From assembly GCF_049060325.1 (NCBI RefSeq), contig NZ_JBMGPW010000002.1, positions 248,001-312,000 on the forward strand: 64,000 nt of DNA, in the 5' to 3' direction. The notes beneath the pieces are model-generated. The model saw only the letters and a program-made list of their open reading frames with translations. It did not search any database and was not told the DNA's origin. The stretch's first letter is position 1; each line of letters begins with the position of its first letter. The DNA is from Vescimonas sanitatis. GTDB lineage: Bacteria; Bacillota; Clostridia; Oscillospirales; Oscillospiraceae. Shown here piece after piece: positions 60,086-64,000 of the stretch. The position numbers and the translations under genes were made by a program.

Positions 60086-63000
60086 TTAGACCAACTTACC
60101 CCAGGTCAGGGGACCGACGATGCCGTCCGCACCCAGACCGTTGGCCTTCTGGAACGCCAACACCGCTGCGTAAGTCTTGCTTCCGAAGATGCCGTCCACA
60201 TTGCCGCAGGTATACCCCTTGGCGTTGAGCATCTCCTGGAGCTTACGCACGGCATCGCCGCGGGAGCCGGTGCGGAGCATGGGCTGGGTCGTGACGGGCG
60301 TCACGTTCACGGGCGTGGCATCATAGAGCTTCGCCCAAGTGAGTTTGCCCACGATACCGTCCACGCCAAGGCTATTAGCCTTCTGGAAGGCAGTCACCGC
60401 CGCATAGGTCTTGGCTCCGAAGATGCCGTCCACATTGCCGGAGTTGTAGCCCAGCGTGTTCAGCTTATCCTGCAGCGTCTTGACAGCGTCGCCGGTGCAG
60501 CCTCTGTACAGCATAGGCATATCGGGTACTGTGGGGGCGTAGTAGCTGCCGCCGCCGGAGGAGGTGGACTTGTGCCACAGCTGGATAGAGCCGGTCAGCG
60601 TCGTATAGTTGGTGTCGGTGGGAGTGTAAGTCCACCCGTAGCTCTTGTTCGCAACCACCTCGGTGGTGGTGGGGTCGTCCCAAGCAATCGTACCGCCGGC
60701 AGGCGTAATGGTACCGATACCCAAGGCGGCATCCGCCAGCGTCTTGCCGGAAGTGGTGATCTTGGTATAGGCAGGTTCGCCGGTGGGGACGGCTCTGGTG
60801 ATGGTGATCTCCACGGGAGAGCTGGTGATGCTGTTGTAGCTTGCATCGCCAGCCTTAGTTGCACGGACCTTGACCTTACCGACCTTGACGGGAGTCAGCT
60901 TGCCGGTGGCGTCAATGGTCGCCTCGCCGGTGCCATTGGTCACAGTGTAGATCACCGCGCCGGAACCGGAGCCGCCGCTGGTACCAAGCTGCAAGGTCTG
61001 ACCGTAGACCACGGTGGTGCCGCCGGTAATGCGCAGTGCCTGCTGATTATCCTTTTCTGTCAGGGTGATAGTCAGGGCGATGGTGAAATCCTCGTAGTTG
61101 TTGCAGGAGGCTTTCAGGGTGATGGTGATCTTGTCACCCACCTTGCCGCCGGAGATGGCATAGGTCAGCAAGCTGCCGTCCGCTGCGAAGTCCTGCTTGG
61201 ACAGGACGATGCTCGCCTCGCTGCTGAACGTCCAGTCCTGCCCGGCGGGCAGTCCGGCCCAATCCGGCGTGTAGGTGTGCTCCGAGGTGTCCGTGTACTT
61301 CTGCTCCAGCTCGACCGTTTTGAGGCTGCCGCCATCCGCCTTGTTCACCATGACTTCAAGCTCGATGTTCTCCACCATGTTGTAGTTTTCGGTGTCTGTC
61401 GGGATGAACTTCGCCTGGAAGGTCTTGGCGGCAGTCGAAGCGCCGCCCACAGATTCGCTGCTATCCGTCCAACTCCAGCCGTCCGGCAGCGTCACATCCG
61501 CCAGCGTCTGACCGTATTTTGCCGTCAGCCCGGTGGGAGCGGTGTAGGCCGGCGTTGCCTTTGCAACCACAAATTCACAAAACTCGGCATTGTACTCATA
61601 GTAATTATTCGTCTCGCCGATTTTGGCAGACATACGGTAGGTACCGGCGTTCAGCGCGGGCGGATCGTTGATGCTCCAGACCTGCATATTGCCATTGCCA
61701 ACGCTGGAATAATAGTAGGTCACTTGAACGTTCGGGTCACCCGTCTGTTCTGTCAGGCTCGGAATACTGGGCATTTGACCGTAGGTATAACCCGTCATGC
61801 TGATCTCGCCGCTCCGCCGCGCCTTGTCGACCTTGACCGTTGCGGTGCCGGTTGCTTCCGTATAGGTATTCCCATCGTTCGGCGTGAACGTCCATCCGAT
61901 ATCATGACCAAACGTACTCGCATCCAGGATCGTATTGCCCGGTTGCTGCCATGTGAAGGTGCCCTCGACCGCTGCGCCAGTGGTGGGATCCTCCATCTTG
62001 CCGGAGAGAGCGATGGTATTCAGGGCGTCGCCGTAGGTGATGGCGTTCTTGCTCAGCGTCGGTGTGCCGGTGGGAGTGATCCTGTTCTCCGCGCTGACGT
62101 CGATGGTCAGGGTGAAGTCATGGTAGTTGGTCGTAGAGACCTTGACCTTGACAGAACCAATGCTGCCTGTTTCTTTCGTTTCCACGGCCCGAATGGGCAA
62201 AATCAGCTTGCCGTCTTCCACCCTCGCGCCATCGGTGTAATAGCCGCTGGACAAGTTGACAGTTGGTGCGCCGTAGGTCACCGCGCCGTACTCCCTGGGA
62301 GCCTCCAGCGCAGGCAGCAGCGCGGACAGATCGACCGTATACGTCGCCGCGTGGTTGTTCGCGACTTGCAGCGCCTTGGCCGCGGGGGCAGCGATGATCG
62401 CACTGCTGATATAAACAGGCATACGGTCGCTGCTGTATTCGATCTGCATCACCCTGCTGCCTTTGGCAAAGACAAAGTTGCCGCCGGGTGTCAGCGTCAT
62501 TGTGCCGGTGAAGGTTCTGTCTCCGGCTTCCGCGGAGTCGAATTTCATATTGCTCAACTCGTAGTCGCTCTTGTCCAAATCAAGATTATCCAAAGTCAAC
62601 AATATAGGATTCCGCGGGTTCTTCGAATCAAGCATAAAACCGCCTAACGCGTCGATTCCGTTTGTGCTGTCAGTCACTGCATCTGTACCATCGTACGTCT
62701 TGTTAATCTGGGCATGACGATAGTTTTCAACCGACAGCTCATACGGCTCAAGCATCCATGTCACCGACTTTTGACCCGTATAATTGCCCATGCCCTCGAT
62801 GGTCAGCGTGTGCGTTCCGGCATTCCTTGCCCAATTGTTCGAATCTTTAATGGTGTAATCTTTATTCAATTCCAGCGGCTGTCCGTTGTAGGTCACCTCA
62901 AATTTGTATTCTACATCGCTAAACGCGCCGGAAGAAAACGGAGTAACCACCAGGCGGTTGTCTGCCGGATTTTGGGTGTTGCCCGTGTCCGGCTTCTGCC

Positions 63001-64000
63001 TAATGACCGTTCGGTCGTCGTTCAGCTTGGCAGGCACGACATTTATCGTATAGTCCTTGACTGCCACCTGCCACTGCATTGCTCCGCCGGGTCTATCCAA
63101 CCCTGTGATCACGCAGAATACATCCAGCGTATCGCCGACCTTCACGTCAGCCACTCTATTCAGCGTCATATGTTCTGCGCCGCTGTTCGTTCTGCGATAC
63201 CACTTCACATCGTACAAGCCCACATTTTCACTGGGTGAGCCAACCATGAAGGGGATGCTGCCGTTAATGGGAACATTTGCCGCTTTAGAAGTCGATCCAA
63301 AGTCGTAAGGGGCTTGCTTGATAACGAATTTTTCCCATTTTTGCGCCACCGCATCAACCCGTTTATCAAGGCTTGTGCCTGTAGCGTAATATTGGTGATC
63401 CAGCACATCCGCGAGAATCTTGCCGCTTGGCAGATTATACGCGCCAAGGCTGCCGCCCGTGGCGGAAACATGCATGCCATCAGCCCAATCCTTTATATTC
63501 AGTTTGCCAATGCTGCCGCCCTGGATGGAAAGATTTGTGTTTGCGGAGCAATTCTGTACATCCAGCTTGTCAACGCTGCCGCCCTTCAGCGCAACGACAG
63601 CGCCGCCGGTCATCTCCAGATTGCCGACATAACCGCTCTCCAGCGTAAAGCTCCCGCGCTGATTCCCATCAAGGAGGATATTCTCAATCTGACCGCGCTC
63701 CGTGCCGTCGGTAACCGTCAAATGCATATTATTAGTGGGCTTGAATGCGCCGTCACCTTGAACCGACATCCTATGTCCGTTCAGATCAAGCGTATTGCCG
63801 TTCGGGCGATAACCAACGCTCCACGTAGCATCTGCCGCTTCAGCTTTATAATCTGTATACAGCTTTAATATACCGTTAGCCTTCTCATCTTCGGCATCGC
63901 CCAGCCAAGCTTTGAAGGCATCCTTCCATTGGTCAGCGGTATAGAGATTGCCATCCACCGAGGCTACGAATTTGCCGCTCTTGCCGCAGTATTCGCACGT
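60086..64000 (-). CDS. Very large secreted repeat protein with two C-terminal peptidoglycan-binding domains (5' end outside window)
   Basis: At least 1304 residues; the frame is open to the window edge, beginning there with TCEYCGKSGKFVASVDG. The front part has right-handed beta-helix-like repeats (VGNLEMTGGAVVALKGGSVD, CSANTNLSIQGGSIGKLNIK). The long middle has a series of immunoglobulin-like or MBG-type repeats with a recurrent YGxxL or YTGQ word (ITYGDALNTIALSG, AKYGQTLADVTLPDGW, VYGQTLQLGTSGGSG). The end has two peptidoglycan-binding domains with GCTGDAVKTLQDKLNTLGYN and GSRGDAVRKLQEMLNAKGYT, each followed by VDGIFGxKTYAAVxAFQKAN. It is probably a cell-wall-bound surface protein attached through these domains. 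Confidence 0.88.
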   Translation of the reverse strand, partial: TCEYCGKSGKFVASVDGNLYTADQWKDAFKAWLGDAEDEKANGILKLYTDYKAEAADATWSVGYRPNGNTLDLNGHRMSVQGDGAFKPTNNMHLTVTDGTERGQIENILLDGNQRGSFTLESGYVGNLEMTGGAVVALKGGSVDKLDVQNCSANTNLSIQGGSIGKLNIKDWADGMHVSATGGSLGAYNLPSGKILADVLDHQYYATGTSLDKRVDAVAQKWEKFVIKQAPYDFGSTSKAANVPINGSIPFMVGSPSENVGLYDVKWYRRTNSGAEHMTLNRVADVKVGDTLDVFCVITGLDRPGGAMQWQVAVKDYTINVVPAKLNDDRTVIRQKPDTGNTQNPADNRLVVTPFSSGAFSDVEYKFEVTYNGQPLELNKDYTIKDSNNWARNAGTHTLTIEGMGNYTGQKSVTWMLEPYELSVENYRHAQINKTYDGTDAVTDSTNGIDALGGFMLDSKNPRNPILLTLDNLDLDKSDYELSNMKFDSAEAGDRTFTGTMTLTPGGNFVFAKGSRVMQIEYSSDRMPVYISSAIIAAPAAKALQVANNHAATYTVDLSALLPALEAPREYGAVTYGAPTVNLSSGYYTDGARVEDGKLILPIRAVETKETGSIGSVKVKVSTTNYHDFTLTIDVSAENRITPTGTPTLSKNAITYGDALNTIALSGKMEDPTTGAAVEGTFTWQQPGNTILDASTFGHDIGWTFTPNDGNTYTEATGTATVKVDKARRSGEISMTGYTYGQMPSIPSLTEQTGDPNVQVTYYYSSVGNGNMQVWSINDPPALNAGTYRMSAKIGETNNYYEYNAEFCEFVVAKATPAYTAPTGLTAKYGQTLADVTLPDGWSWTDSSESVGGASTAAKTFQAKFIPTDTENYNMVENIELEVMVNKADGGSLKTVELEQKYTDTSEHTYTPDWAGLPAGQDWTFSSEASIVLSKQDFAADGSLLTYAISGGKVGDKITITLKASCNNYEDFTIALTITLTEKDNQQALRITGGTTVVYGQTLQLGTSGGSGSGAVIYTVTNGTGEATIDATGKLTPVKVGKVKVRATKAGDASYNSITSSPVEITITRAVPTGEPAYTKITTSGKTLADAALGIGTITPAGGTIAWDDPTTTEVVANKSYGWTYTPTDTNYTTLTGSIQLWHKSTSSGGGSYYAPTVPDMPMLYRGCTGDAVKTLQDKLNTLGYNSGNVDGIFGAKTYAAVTAFQKANSLGVDGIVGKLTWAKLYDATPVNVTPVTTQPMLRTGSRGDAVRKLQEMLNAKGYTCGNVDGIFGSKTYAAVLAFQKANGLGADGIVGPLTWGKLV

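Noticed and set aside
59915..62647. A 910-codon plus-strand open frame
   Set aside because: Except for its first 57 codons it is the exact antisense of the repeat protein, lacks a good ribosome site and has Gly/His/Arg-rich composition typical of antisense frames.

Overview
The window looks like a chromosomal segment of a GC-rich, anaerobic, gut-type Firmicute of the Oscillospirales (Oscillibacter/Vescimonas-like). This rests on the GC-rich codon use, the GGAGG-type ribosome sites, the lipoprotein leaders of the form MKKxxALxLALVMALSLVACGEKK, the TAXI-TRAP and class 1B PyrDK genes, and remnants of small families common in that order. The taxon is an inference.

Layout. 1-9.8 kb: a membrane-bound AraC regulator with a lipoate ligase, an AAA ATPase lying between two broken copies of a polysaccharide deacetylase, an ECF sigma factor with its membrane partner, and a MATE exporter behind a perfect 21-bp inverted repeat. 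9.8-16.6 kb: a PucR-type regulator diverging from a lactate-permease-like transporter, an amidohydrolase and an NhaC antiporter. 16.7-18.7 kb: galM beside wreckage of a GH94 phosphorylase and a sugar ABC permease. 18.8-23.1 kb (minus): purB, purA and an aspartate aminotransferase. 23.1-41.2 kb (minus): a long catabolic-looking block. 41.7-46 kb: a surface protein with a structured leader, a GntR regulator and an allantoinase/hydantoinase-like amidohydrolase. 46.2-57.5 kb: a complete LacI-controlled xylose operon (isomerase/epimerase, oxidoreductase, ABC importer, xylA, xylB, MFS). 57.5-60 kb: a gene graveyard containing a 3' tRNA-Pro fragment. 60-64 kb: a very long secreted repeat protein with two peptidoglycan-binding domains, running off the window.

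The most interesting part is 23-46 kb. Read along the minus strand it encodes: a molybdenum hydroxylase fused to a two-cluster ferredoxin, with its [2Fe-2S] subunit; UbiD; a PyrK paralogue; a PyrD paralogue with an altered active-site motif; UbiX; an LpdD-like protein; a second, three-subunit molybdenum hydroxylase; a TAXI-TRAP importer; then PyrB, PyrK, a MATE protein, PyrD and an aspartate aminotransferase. Genes overlap or nearly touch throughout. A GntR/FCD regulator and a cyclic-amide hydrolase sit just upstream on the plus strand. A shared palindrome (consensus about TGTATACAGTATACA) lies before the UbiD operon, before the ferredoxin-fused hydroxylase operon, before gntR and before the hydrolase. 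I infer a GntR-controlled regulon for anaerobic breakdown of an N-heteroaromatic carboxylate: import, hydroxylation, decarboxylation, ring reduction, hydrolytic ring opening, possibly ending in carbamoyl transfer and aspartate transamination. The substrate cannot be read from sequence.

A second theme is decay by deletion. At least nine loci hold recognisable genes missing their ends or middles, suggesting a genome under strong deletion pressure or repeated element excision.
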